Assembly: GCF_002813425.1 (NCBI RefSeq)
Contig: NZ_PHUL01000001.1
Span: forward strand, 2,921,001-2,985,000
DNA length: 64,000 nucleotides
Source of the DNA: Cellulophaga sp. RHA19
GTDB taxonomy: Bacteria; Bacteroidota; Bacteroidia; Flavobacteriales; Flavobacteriaceae
Direction of reading: 5' to 3'
Numbering within the stretch: the stretch's first letter is position 1; the number at the start of each line of letters is the position of its first letter. Under the pieces are notes generated by a model. The model worked only from the letters and a program-made list of their open reading frames with translations, was not told the DNA's origin and did not search any database. Positions 26,069-34,738 of the stretch are shown here, piece by piece. The translations under genes and the position numbers were made by a program.

Positions 26069-26638
26069 CTAAGAGATAAGTAGTAAAGTAGCTCCAAACA
26101 ATGAACCTATAATTAAGCCTGTAACAACTTCTTTAGGTGTATGCCTTTTTAGCACTAATCTAGACCATAAAACAAGTAAGGTAAAAACAATTAATGTAGA
26201 GCCTAACATTAAGTTTACATGAATAATAGCAAGTGCCAAATAAATATTAATGGACACGTGCATAGAAATTTTGATGAAAAAATTAATTCCAAAAGAAACT
26301 ATTAACATTAAAGTAGCTAAAGAAAAGCTTGTACATATATAGCTTGGCTGGTTTGTATACAATAAAAAAGCCAATACAATTAACATTAATGGTATGGCAA
26401 ATATATATAAGGATTTACGCTCTTTTTTATTAGAGACATCTAAATCTGTATACTTACCTCTTCTTTTACCTATATAAACCCAAGCTATTAAGACCAAAAA
26501 AAAGATCCCATAAATAAGAGTTAGCGTATGGGAAAAAGTGTTTTTAGTATCGTTTAGATTAAAAATTAGAATTAAAAAAGGAAATAACAATAAAGGATGT
26601 CCTAATATTGATAAAAATTGAGCTATTTTAATTTTCAT
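26069..26638 (-). CDS. PAP2-like integral membrane protein
   Basis: 189 residues with about six membrane spans. The C-terminal part carries a recognisable but weakened PAP2 phosphatase signature: KISMHVSINIYLALA (the PSGH region, here S-M-H) and SRLVLKRHTPKEVVTG (Ser-Arg...His, residues about 160-175, matching S-R-x5-H). The first K-x6-R-P motif is not obvious. It may be a lipid-phosphate phosphatase or an inactive relative. It is divergent from the DUF1853 gene with a -7 element in the shared gap. Confidence 0.7.
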   Translation of the reverse strand: MKIKIAQFLSILGHPLLLFPFLILIFNLNDTKNTFSHTLTLIYGIFFLVLIAWVYIGKRRGKYTDLDVSNKKERKSLYIFAIPLMLIVLAFLLYTNQPSYICTSFSLATLMLIVSFGINFFIKISMHVSINIYLALAIIHVNLMLGSTLIVFTLLVLWSRLVLKRHTPKEVVTGLIIGSLFGATLLLIS

Positions 26639-26656
26639 TTAAACCATTTATTATCA

Positions 26657-26664
26657 CAAATATA
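26657..26664 (-). promoter_or_regulatory. -7 promoter element of the PAP2-like gene
   Basis: CAAATATA on plus, TATATTTG on minus; exact TAnnTTTG, 18 bases before the ATG. Confidence 0.5.
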
Positions 26665-26719
26665 GTTTTATTTGTACAAATAGTTAATTAATTACTGTAA
26701 GTGTTTTTTTTTACTTTAG

Positions 26720-27532
26720 ATGATAACAAACCATAAAAATATAGAACTGCAATATACTGGTTATATAAACACTCCTTTATTATGGGTAGATAAACTTGTT
26801 TATGGACTACAACAGTTTAAAATTAATAATATAAAAACAGCAGTCTTTAGCGAGCAATTACCCTCCAATTTAAGATTAGGCAAACGTGTAGAACGCTATG
26901 TTAGTGCAGAACTAAATGAATTAAAAAGCATTAATGTTTTAGCAGAAAACATACAAATACAAAACAATAAGCTTACCATTGGAGAATTAGATTGTATTTT
27001 AACTAAGGATGATGTACCACATCACGTAGAAATAATATTTAAATTTTATTTGTTTGATGCCTCTGTTGGAAACACAGAAATAGAACACTGGATTGGGCCA
27101 AACAGAAACGATACATTACTTAAAAAGCTAACCAAGTTAAAAGAAAAACAACTACCACTACTCTACAACACACATACAAAACCATTATTAAAAAGTTTAA
27201 ATGTAGATGCAAATGCAATACAGCAATTTGTTTTTTTTAAAGCTCAGCTATTTATACCCTTTAATACTAACGTAGAATTTAAGGACTTAAATAAAAATTG
27301 CATTAAAGGATTTTATGTTAAGCATACAGCTTTATTACAGTTTAAAGATTGTAAATTTTATATTCCGTCTAAAACTAATTGGCTACAAGATGTACAAACC
27401 CAAGTAAACTGGCTTAAATATGATGAGTTTATTTTTGAAATAAATACCTTAATAACAGCTAAAAAGTCCCCTTTATGTTGGATTAAGTTCCCAAACGGAG
27501 AGTTACAAAAGTTTTTTGTGGTTTGGTGGTAG
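26720..27532 (+). CDS. DUF1853 family protein
   Basis: 270 residues with the conserved features of DUF1853: LGKRVERYVSAELNE (about 53-67), the nuclease-like core TIGELDCILTKDDVPHHVEIIFKFYL (about 89-114) and HWIGPNRNDTLLKKL (about 124-138). The E-L-D...E-x-K arrangement (Glu/Asp pair, then VEIIFKFYL) resembles PD-(D/E)xK nucleases, so a nuclease-type fold is a reasonable guess, but no activity is established. No signal peptide. It is convergent with the LytTR regulator gene, nine bases apart. Confidence 0.82.
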   Translation: MITNHKNIELQYTGYINTPLLWVDKLVYGLQQFKINNIKTAVFSEQLPSNLRLGKRVERYVSAELNELKSINVLAENIQIQNNKLTIGELDCILTKDDVPHHVEIIFKFYLFDASVGNTEIEHWIGPNRNDTLLKKLTKLKEKQLPLLYNTHTKPLLKSLNVDANAIQQFVFFKAQLFIPFNTNVEFKDLNKNCIKGFYVKHTALLQFKDCKFYIPSKTNWLQDVQTQVNWLKYDEFIFEINTLITAKKSPLCWIKFPNGELQKFFVVWW

Positions 27533-27541
27533 TTATAAAAA

Positions 27542-28249
27542 TTAGCCAGATACTTTATCTAAAATACTTTTTCTATACAACTTTCCTAAGGGTAGTTTAC
27601 TATTGTTTTCTAGTATAACCTGGTTACCGTCTATTAGTTTTAGTTTATTAAAATTGATAATAAATGATTTATGTACACGGATAAATGAGTCAGGTAGTTT
27701 TTCTAAAAAGCTTGACAGTGTTTGTGGTGTTAAAATCATCTTATCAGCAAATATTTTTATATAATTACCATAAGCTTCAATATATAAAATATCATCAAAA
27801 TTAACTTTAATAATTTTCTTATCACTCTTTACAAAAACAGAAGTTTGTACTTTATTTAAATTTACTGCTAAGTTGCTAGTTTCAGTCTTTGGTTGTTTAT
27901 GTTGTACTTTTAATACGGCTTGTAAAAAACGTTCTAAAGAAAATGGCTTTAGCAAGTAATCCGTAACAGCAAGCTCAAAACCCTCTATAGCATACTCAGG
28001 ATAAGCAGTTGTAATAATAACACTAGGTTTTTGTTGTATTGTTTTTAATAAACTTAAACCTGAAAATTTAGGCATATTAATATCTAAAAATAATAAATCT
28101 ACTTGCTTTTCATGTAAAACCTCCAAAGCCTCAAGAGCATTTTTACACGATGCTATAACTACTAAATTTGGTATAGTTTCTATATAATTTTCTAAAATTT
28201 GACGTGCAATTGGCTCATCATCAACAACAATACATTGTAATTCTTTCAT
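27542..28249 (-). CDS. LytTR-family response regulator (system 1)
   Basis: 235 residues: receiver domain 1-120 with acidic pocket VDDE, phospho-acceptor Asp56 in LFLDINMP and Lys in LLKPF, then a LytTR DNA-binding domain (about 130-235; ILYIEAYGNYIKIF, PDSFIRVHKSFIIN). It is one base downstream of the LytS-like kinase gene, so translation is probably coupled. LytTR proteins bind pairs of direct repeats; a candidate pair lies at 29278-29336 upstream of the divergent hydrolase/ABC operon. Confidence 0.93.
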   Translation of the reverse strand: MKELQCIVVDDEPIARQILENYIETIPNLVVIASCKNALEALEVLHEKQVDLLFLDINMPKFSGLSLLKTIQQKPSVIITTAYPEYAIEGFELAVTDYLLKPFSLERFLQAVLKVQHKQPKTETSNLAVNLNKVQTSVFVKSDKKIIKVNFDDILYIEAYGNYIKIFADKMILTPQTLSSFLEKLPDSFIRVHKSFIINFNKLKLIDGNQVILENNSKLPLGKLYRKSILDKVSG

Positions 28250-28250
28250 A

Positions 28251-29228
28251 TTAAAAATGCAACATTAGCACTACACTAAAAGTTTCTTCTTTATTATTTA
28301 TGGTTAAGTTATGTTTTTCTGGATACATTAAAGCTAGTCTTTTCTTTGCATTTACAAGACCAATTCCATTTTTTTCTTTTTCTAAACTGTTATGATTTAA
28401 TGAGGTAAAATCTTTAGTATTTTCACATTTAAAAAAAAGTTTATTTGATTCTACTTTTAATGATATAGATACTTTACTTTTTTTAGCATTTAAAACACCT
28501 AAATGTTTAAACGCATTTTCTACAAAAACAATAAAAAGCATTGGCGCTATTTTTATAGAAGATGTATTACCCGATTTTTCAAAATTAATAATAGTGGTCT
28601 CCTCTAATCTTATTTTTTCTAAAGAAATATAATTATCTAAATATTCAATCTCCTTTTCTAATGGTACTAATTTTTCCTTTGTTTCATATAAACTATAGCG
28701 TAACAAATCTGATAGTTTTAACATTAAATCAGGTAATTTATTAGACTTAATTACAGATAAACCATATAAATTATTAAGTGTATTAAATAAAAAATGAGGG
28801 TTTAATTGTGCTTTCAGTAGTTTTAATTCGGCTTCCTTTTCTTGTTGTCTTCGTAAAAAACTATCTCTTGCAAATTTTAGAGATGAAGCAAAAACTAAAA
28901 CCAAAACCATTATTCCAAAGAAATTAATAAACATTCCAATTTTAAAATCTTGATGTGTAGCCTCTTTAATTAATAAGACAGATATAATGGTAAAAAACAC
29001 TGTGTTTAAAATAAAAAACAAGAAAAAAAGGTGTTTTTTTTCTCTAAAATAAGGCAGAACCAATAAGTTATTTATATAAACAGAAGGTGCTATTAATAGT
29101 ATAGTAAATATTGCAGAAATTATTACATTCTCTGTATTTATTGAAGTTAACAGAATGATAAAAAAGAAAAACCAAATAAAGAGGTTTTGCACAATTTTAT
29201 TATCTATCCAAGAATCTAATTTTGACAT
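28251..29228 (-). CDS. LytS/YehU-type sensor histidine kinase (system 1)
   Basis: 325 residues. Four membrane spans (about 14-120) without a large extracytoplasmic domain, then a short coiled coil and a His_kinase (PF06580-type) domain with phospho-acceptor His145 in QLNPHFLFNTLNNLYG, followed by an ATPase domain (FVENAFKHLG for the N box, NGIGLVNAKKRLALMYP for the G box). The sensor is the membrane region itself, typical for kinases that watch membrane-active compounds or a partner transporter. Divergent from the serine hydrolase/ABC operon. Confidence 0.92.
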   Translation of the reverse strand: MSKLDSWIDNKIVQNLFIWFFFFIILLTSINTENVIISAIFTILLIAPSVYINNLLVLPYFREKKHLFFLFFILNTVFFTIISVLLIKEATHQDFKIGMFINFFGIMVLVLVFASSLKFARDSFLRRQQEKEAELKLLKAQLNPHFLFNTLNNLYGLSVIKSNKLPDLMLKLSDLLRYSLYETKEKLVPLEKEIEYLDNYISLEKIRLEETTIINFEKSGNTSSIKIAPMLFIVFVENAFKHLGVLNAKKSKVSISLKVESNKLFFKCENTKDFTSLNHNSLEKEKNGIGLVNAKKRLALMYPEKHNLTINNKEETFSVVLMLHF

Positions 29229-29277
29229 TTATGTTATTTAATGAACTACTCAAAAATAGTACTTCATCTCTAAATTT

Positions 29278-29336
29278 CTCTTTTTTAATGACAAAAGTTA
29301 ACTAACAGTATCTATACTCCTCTTTTTTAATGATAA
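29278..29336. repeat. Direct repeat pair in the divergent promoter region of system 1
   Basis: CTCTTTTTTAATGACAA (29278-29294) and CTCTTTTTTAATGATAA (29320-29336) differ at one base and start 42 bases apart, four helical turns. They lie between the kinase and the hydrolase operon and are candidates for the LytTR binding site. Confidence 0.5.
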
Positions 29337-29441
29337 CCGTAGTTTTCTTGTCTTATCATTTTAGAGATACCGTTTGTCACTATTTATTTTTAATGGCAGT
29401 TTATTAGATGAATTTTGATGTATAAATTAAAATATATACAT

Positions 29442-30764
29442 ATGAAAACTTTACAAAAACTAACATTATTAATGTTTATACTCATCCAACTCATTGGAAA
29501 TAGCCAAACAAAAGACATTAATATTTTTGCAGAAAAATATAATTCTATATTAAAAAAGCAAAACAAAGGAATTGCAATTTTAGTTAGAAAAAATAATAAA
29601 ACAGAACATATAAGTCTTGGCAACTTTAACCTAACAGAACATAGCGTTTTTAATATAGGTAGTGCTACCAAAACCTTTACTGCTATTCTTATTTTACAAG
29701 AAATGGAGAAAGGAAATATTAAACTTACAGATAGTATTGGCAAATACCTTTCACCTATAAAAAACGTAGACCCTTCTTTAACTATTAAAAGTCTATTAAC
29801 ACACGAGAGTGGATTAGATGAAGTTATAGGAGAAAACATAGAAAAAATTTTCTATGCTAAAAAAGATTCACTGTATAACATAAATTTATTAAATGAGGTA
29901 GAAAAAAGTAACCCCAAACTTAAAGGTAAATTTAATTATTGCAATACTAATTATTTTCTTCTTGGAAAAATCATAGAAAAGGTAACAGATCAAAACTATT
30001 TTGATTTGCTAAGAGAACGCATTTTTATACCTATTAATATGAAAGAAACCTACCCGTATGTTCACAAAAACATCAACAATTTAGCAACTCCTTTCTATAA
30101 AAATAAAGATGTTACATCCTACATAGATTATAGATATTTTGCAAATATTGCATATGCAGCAGGTAGTATTGCTTCTACATTATCTGATATGGAAATATTT
30201 TATACCTCTCTCTTTGAAACCGAGAAACTATTACAAAAAGAAACATTAAAACTAATGTTAGAGTCTGGTAATAAAACTTACGGTTACGGCATATTTAAAT
30301 TCAATTTTAATAATAAAAACTATTACGGTCACGGAGGAAATAATATAGGATACGCTTTTAGAAATGAATACAACCCAACAACTAAAAATTTGTATTTAAT
30401 ATTTTCTAACTCAAAAAGCATTACTTCTAAGAAAGCAATTACTAGCGATTTATTGGCTTATGTAAATGACAATTCAATATCTAACTTTAAAAAAATAGAC
30501 TTAAAAAAATTTAAAAAATACACAGGAACTTATTTACTTAAAGAAGCTAATTTAACTTTAAATATAATACAAGAAAATAATAAAATGTATCTAGTAGTTG
30601 ATGCTCAAAAGGTTAAGAGTGAACTAATTCAAAAAAATGACAAAGCTCTTTATGATACTACTGTAGGGGTTATTTTAACTCAAATAGAAGGAGATAGTAA
30701 TAGTCTAGAGTTTAATCAAAATGGGTTTAAAACTGTAATTAGTAAAATAAACTCTAAAAATTAA
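29442..30764 (+). CDS. Exported serine hydrolase of the beta-lactamase/PBP4* family
   Basis: 440 residues: signal peptide (cleavage near GNSQ, about residue 22), then a class C beta-lactamase-like domain. Catalytic motifs are Ser74-x-x-Lys77 in NIGSATKTF, Tyr-x-Asn in FNYCNTNYF and the third motif HGGNNIG near residue 302. The last 90 residues form a C-terminal beta domain. Families include esterases and D-amino-acid or peptide hydrolases; true beta-lactamase activity is unlikely. The ATG at 29442 is chosen since it begins a clean signal peptide; in-frame ATG/TTG codons at 29418 and 29415 are less apt. The next gene, an ABC ATPase, starts four bases after its stop. Confidence 0.87.
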   Translation: MKTLQKLTLLMFILIQLIGNSQTKDINIFAEKYNSILKKQNKGIAILVRKNNKTEHISLGNFNLTEHSVFNIGSATKTFTAILILQEMEKGNIKLTDSIGKYLSPIKNVDPSLTIKSLLTHESGLDEVIGENIEKIFYAKKDSLYNINLLNEVEKSNPKLKGKFNYCNTNYFLLGKIIEKVTDQNYFDLLRERIFIPINMKETYPYVHKNINNLATPFYKNKDVTSYIDYRYFANIAYAAGSIASTLSDMEIFYTSLFETEKLLQKETLKLMLESGNKTYGYGIFKFNFNNKNYYGHGGNNIGYAFRNEYNPTTKNLYLIFSNSKSITSKKAITSDLLAYVNDNSISNFKKIDLKKFKKYTGTYLLKEANLTLNIIQENNKMYLVVDAQKVKSELIQKNDKALYDTTVGVILTQIEGDSNSLEFNQNGFKTVISKINSKN

Positions 30765-30768
30765 TACT

Positions 30769-31632
30769 ATGACACTAGAAATACAAAATGTATCTAAAAA
30801 ATACAATAAAAACCAATATGGTGTGAAAGATTTTTCTATTAGTATAGAAAAAGGAATATTAGGCTTATTAGGTCCTAATGGGGCAGGAAAATCTACTTTA
30901 TTAAAAATGATAGCTACAGTTAATAAACCAACTAAAGGCTGCATTATATTAAACAAAAACAATATTATTAAAGATGCTAATTATATGCGAAAACAATTGG
31001 GTTTTTTACCTCAGGATTTTGGTGTATACCCAAACTTAAATGCATACGAATTTTTAGAGTACATAGCAGCTATGAAAGGAGTTGGCGGAAATAATCTAAA
31101 ATCTAGAATATCAAAATTACTAGAAGGTTTAAACTTAATTGACGCTGCTAAAAAACCAATAGGAAGCTATTCTGGAGGAATGAAACAAAGAGTTGGTATT
31201 GCACAGGCTTTACTTAACAATCCTAAAATTGTAATTTTTGATGAACCTACAGTTGGTTTAGACCCAGAAGAACGTGTACGCTTTAGAAATTTAATATCTG
31301 ACTTAGCAAACGATTGTATAGTTATTTTATCTTCTCATATTGTTTCTGACATTGATACTATTGCAGATAAGGTTGCAATTATGAAAAAAGGCACTCTACT
31401 TTCTTACGGAACTCAAGAAAATATATTACAACACGTAACAAATAAAGTATTTGAGACAACTATTGATAAAGAGAATTTAACAGCTTTTAAAGCTGATAAA
31501 ATTATAGTTAGTGCATCAAGAAAAAATAACCAATTATTAGTACGCTATATAACAAATACACCTATTGAAAATTCTATAAAAAAAACAGCAAATTTAGAAG
31601 ATGCTTATCTCTACTTAACCAAAACAAAATAA
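30769..31632 (+). CDS. ABC transporter ATP-binding protein
   Basis: 287-residue ATPase of an ABC-2-type exporter: Walker A GPNGAGKST (about 35-43), signature YSGGMKQR (about 136-143), Walker B IVIFDEPT (about 157-164) and the H-loop in LSSHIV. The C-terminal 70 residues are the usual accessory domain of the lantibiotic/CcmA-like exporter group. It lies four bases after the hydrolase gene and five before the membrane subunit. Confidence 0.93.
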   Translation: MTLEIQNVSKKYNKNQYGVKDFSISIEKGILGLLGPNGAGKSTLLKMIATVNKPTKGCIILNKNNIIKDANYMRKQLGFLPQDFGVYPNLNAYEFLEYIAAMKGVGGNNLKSRISKLLEGLNLIDAAKKPIGSYSGGMKQRVGIAQALLNNPKIVIFDEPTVGLDPEERVRFRNLISDLANDCIVILSSHIVSDIDTIADKVAIMKKGTLLSYGTQENILQHVTNKVFETTIDKENLTAFKADKIIVSASRKNNQLLVRYITNTPIENSIKKTANLEDAYLYLTKTK

Positions 31633-31636
31633 GGCT

Positions 31637-33184
31637 ATGAATTCATTTTTTAGTATTGTAAAATTAGATTATAAACAACGTACAAGAAGTTATGCTTTTT
31701 TAATAACTCTTTGTACTAGTTTAGCAATTGCGTATACTTTTGTGCCAGAGCCTAATGCTAACTATTCTACAATTAGAATAGCTGATTATGTTGGAGTTTA
31801 TAATTCTGCTTGGTTTGGCTATGTTACCGCTATAATGACAAGTATTTTTTTATCGTTAATAGGTTTTTATCTTGTTAATAGTGCAATAAAAACGGATACA
31901 AATACTAAAGTTGGACAAATTATAGCTACTACAAGAATTAAAAATTTTAGTTATTTACTTAGTAAAGTATTAAGTAACTTTTTAGTTCTTTTAACTATAG
32001 CTCTTGTAGTTTTTATAATGAGCATCATACTTTTCTTTTTATATAATGATAATTATTCTTTTAACCTTTTACAGTTTATAAAACCATACGCTCTTATTAC
32101 TACTCCTGCATTGTTTTGCATTGCTGTTATTGCTGTTGTTTTTGAATTAGTATTAAGTAAATATTCTGTTTTACAAAATGTCTTATTCTTTATTATTTAT
32201 TCTACTCTAATTTTGTTTTCTCCTAAAACAGAAAACAGTTACACATTAGACATTTTAGGAAGCAATGTTGTAATACATCAATTAGAGAAACAAGTTAAAA
32301 CCATTACAAAATCTACAACAGATACAAATTTAGCAATAGGATATATAGTAGGAAATACAAGTAACTTTAACAAATTTGAATTTAACGGTATAGATTTCCC
32401 TACTTCTTTTATTATAAGTCGTTTTCTATTGGTGGTTTTAGGTCTTATTATAATACTTGTTTTGTCCAAATTTTTTCATCGATTTAATATAACTAAGTAT
32501 TCTACATCTAAGGAACAAGAAAAGAGAATAAATAAGCCTAATACAACACACCAAATTAATTTAAAAGAACTATCTAATGCGCAAATAAATTATAGTATTT
32601 ATCCATTATTAAAAGCAGAAATACTACTTATACTTCGAAAAGGAAAAAAGTGGTTATGGATTATAAATATATTGGGAATGTTACTTTTACTATTTCTTCC
32701 AATAGCTGTTTCTTTCAAATTTATTTTACCTATTTTATGGTTTTTACAAGTACATAGGATTTCAGATTTATCAGTAAAAGAAACAACATATAATGTAGAC
32801 TATTTTTCTTACTCTGCTTACAAGCCTATTTCTAGAGTGCTGTTTTCTCAACTATTAGCGGGTGTTTGCTTATTCATTTTTTTAGCTTTACCATTAATAT
32901 TACGTTTGACCATTAACTTAAATTTTTCATCTGTAGTTTCTATATTGTTGGGAAGTATATTTATAGTATTATTAGTAGTTACGCTTGGTATATTATCTAA
33001 AGGAAAAAAACTTTTTGAGGTCTTGTTTTTTATGATAACCTACGCAAACATTAACAATATTAATTATGCAGGTTATTTTGGAGCCTTAGGAAGTACTAAT
33101 TTGTTTAACTGTAAAATGATGTTGTTATTAGTGGGTTTAAGTACATTCTGTATTATAGCAAGAAAAAGAGAACTTAAAAAATAA
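31637..33184 (+). CDS. ABC-2-type membrane subunit
   Basis: 515 residues with about 12 predicted spans in two blocks (about 18-260 and 340-510), separated by a hydrophilic loop near 290-320. No enzymatic motif. By position it is the membrane partner of the preceding ATPase; the double-length architecture suggests that one chain supplies both halves of the pore. The operon (hydrolase, ATPase, membrane protein) next to a LytS/LytTR pair resembles self-resistance or envelope-stress modules, but the cargo is unknown. Confidence 0.83.
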   Translation: MNSFFSIVKLDYKQRTRSYAFLITLCTSLAIAYTFVPEPNANYSTIRIADYVGVYNSAWFGYVTAIMTSIFLSLIGFYLVNSAIKTDTNTKVGQIIATTRIKNFSYLLSKVLSNFLVLLTIALVVFIMSIILFFLYNDNYSFNLLQFIKPYALITTPALFCIAVIAVVFELVLSKYSVLQNVLFFIIYSTLILFSPKTENSYTLDILGSNVVIHQLEKQVKTITKSTTDTNLAIGYIVGNTSNFNKFEFNGIDFPTSFIISRFLLVVLGLIIILVLSKFFHRFNITKYSTSKEQEKRINKPNTTHQINLKELSNAQINYSIYPLLKAEILLILRKGKKWLWIINILGMLLLLFLPIAVSFKFILPILWFLQVHRISDLSVKETTYNVDYFSYSAYKPISRVLFSQLLAGVCLFIFLALPLILRLTINLNFSSVVSILLGSIFIVLLVVTLGILSKGKKLFEVLFFMITYANINNINYAGYFGALGSTNLFNCKMMLLLVGLSTFCIIARKRELKK

Positions 33185-33218
33185 CAGAAAATTATGATTT
33201 TATCTCGTTGTTATGCTT

Positions 33219-33226
33219 TAGTTTTG
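33219..33226 (+). promoter_or_regulatory. -7 promoter element of the S-box-like leader
   Basis: TAGTTTTG, exact TAnnTTTG. Transcription would begin near 33232, right at the 5' strand of the proposed aptamer, so the RNA would start with the aptamer. Confidence 0.6.
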
Positions 33227-33230
33227 CGCA

Positions 33231-33301
33231 CTTAATTATCAAGAATCTCAAAAAAGAGATAGCAACCTGCATTAACAAGCAAGGTGCTAAAAAAGGATAA
33301 G
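33231..33301 (+). promoter_or_regulatory. S-box-like (SAM-I-type) riboswitch, reduced form
   Basis: The segment keeps the conserved SAM-I core in order: ATCAAGA (33238-33244), AGCAACC (33261-33267), AAGGTGCTAA (33281-33290) and GATAAG (33296-33301). Stems: P1 TTATC/GATAA; P2 ATCTC/GAGAT closed by six A; P3 CCTGC/GCAAGG with one bulged A. The kink-turn, the pseudoknot half of P2 and all of P4 are missing. All recalled SAM-contacting positions of the Thermoanaerobacter SAM-I structure fall within retained segments. A possible switch: AAAAGGATAAG (33291-33301) can instead pair with CTTAT...CCTTTT (33336-33350). The next gene is NhaC-family, a group that includes S-box-controlled methionine transporters (MetT). 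Confidence 0.68.
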
Positions 33302-33376
33302 CCAATACTTTGGAAAAAATGTTAATTCAGCTCCACTTATTTGTCCTTTTCTTTTTGGTTCTGCAAAACTAAAAAA

Positions 33377-34693
33377 ATGACACCCATTAAAAACAACAAG
33401 CCTAGGTTTATTGCTTTACTCCCTTTATTTGTATTTGTATTTACATTTTTAGGTGTAGGTATTTATCAAAATGATTTTTATGCTTTACCTGCACCTATAG
33501 CAGTTATAGCCGGTATTATTGTAGCTTTTTTAATTTTTAAACAAAGCATAAACTCTAAAATAGAAACACTTTTAGCTGGTTGCGGAGATAGTAAAATACT
33601 AACAATGTGTTTAATATATTTGTTAGCTGGTGCTTTTGCTACAATTACAAAAGAGACCGGTAGTGTAGATGCTATTGTGAACCTTGGTTTAGATTTTATA
33701 GCCATACAATATATCTACTTTGGAGTATTTATAATTGCTGCATTTTTATCTATATCTACAGGCACATCTGTTGGTGCAATAGTTGCACTAACTCCTATTG
33801 TTATTGGCTTTGCAGATAAAGGAGGTGTGTCATTAGCTATACTTTGCGGCGCTCTATTAGGTGGTTCTATGTTTGGAGATAACCTTTCGGTAATATCAGA
33901 TACTACAATTGCAGCAACACAATCCTTAGGCGTAAAAATGAGTGATAAATTTAAGCAAAACATAAAAATTGCCTTGCCAGCAGCACTCTTTACAATTGCT
34001 ATTTTAATAGTTAAAGGCGCTGCTTTAGAGTCTAACAATTTAGAAGATGTTACATACAATTATTCATTACTAAAAATAGTTCCTTACATATTAGTAATTG
34101 CGCTATCTGTAATTGGCGTAAACGTATTTGTTACACTATTGTTAGGTGTATTAATAGCTGCCGCAATTGGTATTTTTTATGGTGATTTTACGCTTATTGA
34201 ATCTACCAAAATTGCTTACAATGGATTTACAAGTATGACAGAGATTTTTCTACTATCATTACTATCTGGTGGATTAGCAGCATTAGTAGCTAAAAATGGC
34301 GGTATAGATTATATTTTAAATAAGATTAAAACCCTTATAAAGAGTAAAAAATCTGCTCAATTTGGTATTGCAACCTTAGTTAGTACAGTAAATATGGCTA
34401 TAGCAAACAATACAGTTTCTATTATTATTTCTGGTTCTATTGCAAAAACTATTAATGATGAGTATAAATTAGATAATAAAAATACAGCTTCAATTTTAGA
34501 TATTTTTGCCTGTATTACACAAGGTTTACTACCTTATGGAGCACAAGTATTAATGATTTTGAGCTTTTCTGATGGAAACCTAACTTACACAGAACTTATT
34601 GGTAATACTTGGTATTTACTTTTGTTAATTATCTACACCATTATTTACATTAGCTTGTATCCTTTTAAATTGAAGAAAAGTAGTATAAATTAA
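33377..34693 (+). CDS. NhaC-family transporter, probable methionine permease (MetT-like)
   Basis: 438 residues and about 11-12 membrane spans of the Na+/H+ antiporter NhaC superfamily: STGTSVGAIVALTPI, GGSMFGDNLSVISDTTIAATQ and ITQGLLPYGAQVLM are characteristic. The superfamily contains Na+/H+ antiporters, lactate/malate antiporters and MetT methionine transporters, the last commonly under S-box control. The reduced S-box-like leader directly upstream points to methionine, as inference. The ATG at 33377 is chosen; an in-frame TTG at 33341 would start inside the leader and add 12 residues without a signal function. Confidence 0.85.
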   Translation: MTPIKNNKPRFIALLPLFVFVFTFLGVGIYQNDFYALPAPIAVIAGIIVAFLIFKQSINSKIETLLAGCGDSKILTMCLIYLLAGAFATITKETGSVDAIVNLGLDFIAIQYIYFGVFIIAAFLSISTGTSVGAIVALTPIVIGFADKGGVSLAILCGALLGGSMFGDNLSVISDTTIAATQSLGVKMSDKFKQNIKIALPAALFTIAILIVKGAALESNNLEDVTYNYSLLKIVPYILVIALSVIGVNVFVTLLLGVLIAAAIGIFYGDFTLIESTKIAYNGFTSMTEIFLLSLLSGGLAALVAKNGGIDYILNKIKTLIKSKKSAQFGIATLVSTVNMAIANNTVSIIISGSIAKTINDEYKLDNKNTASILDIFACITQGLLPYGAQVLMILSFSDGNLTYTELIGNTWYLLLLIIYTIIYISLYPFKLKKSSIN

Positions 34694-34738
34694 GATATAG
34701 TTCTATTAAAATTTATCTAAAAAGTTATCTTCGCGGCC

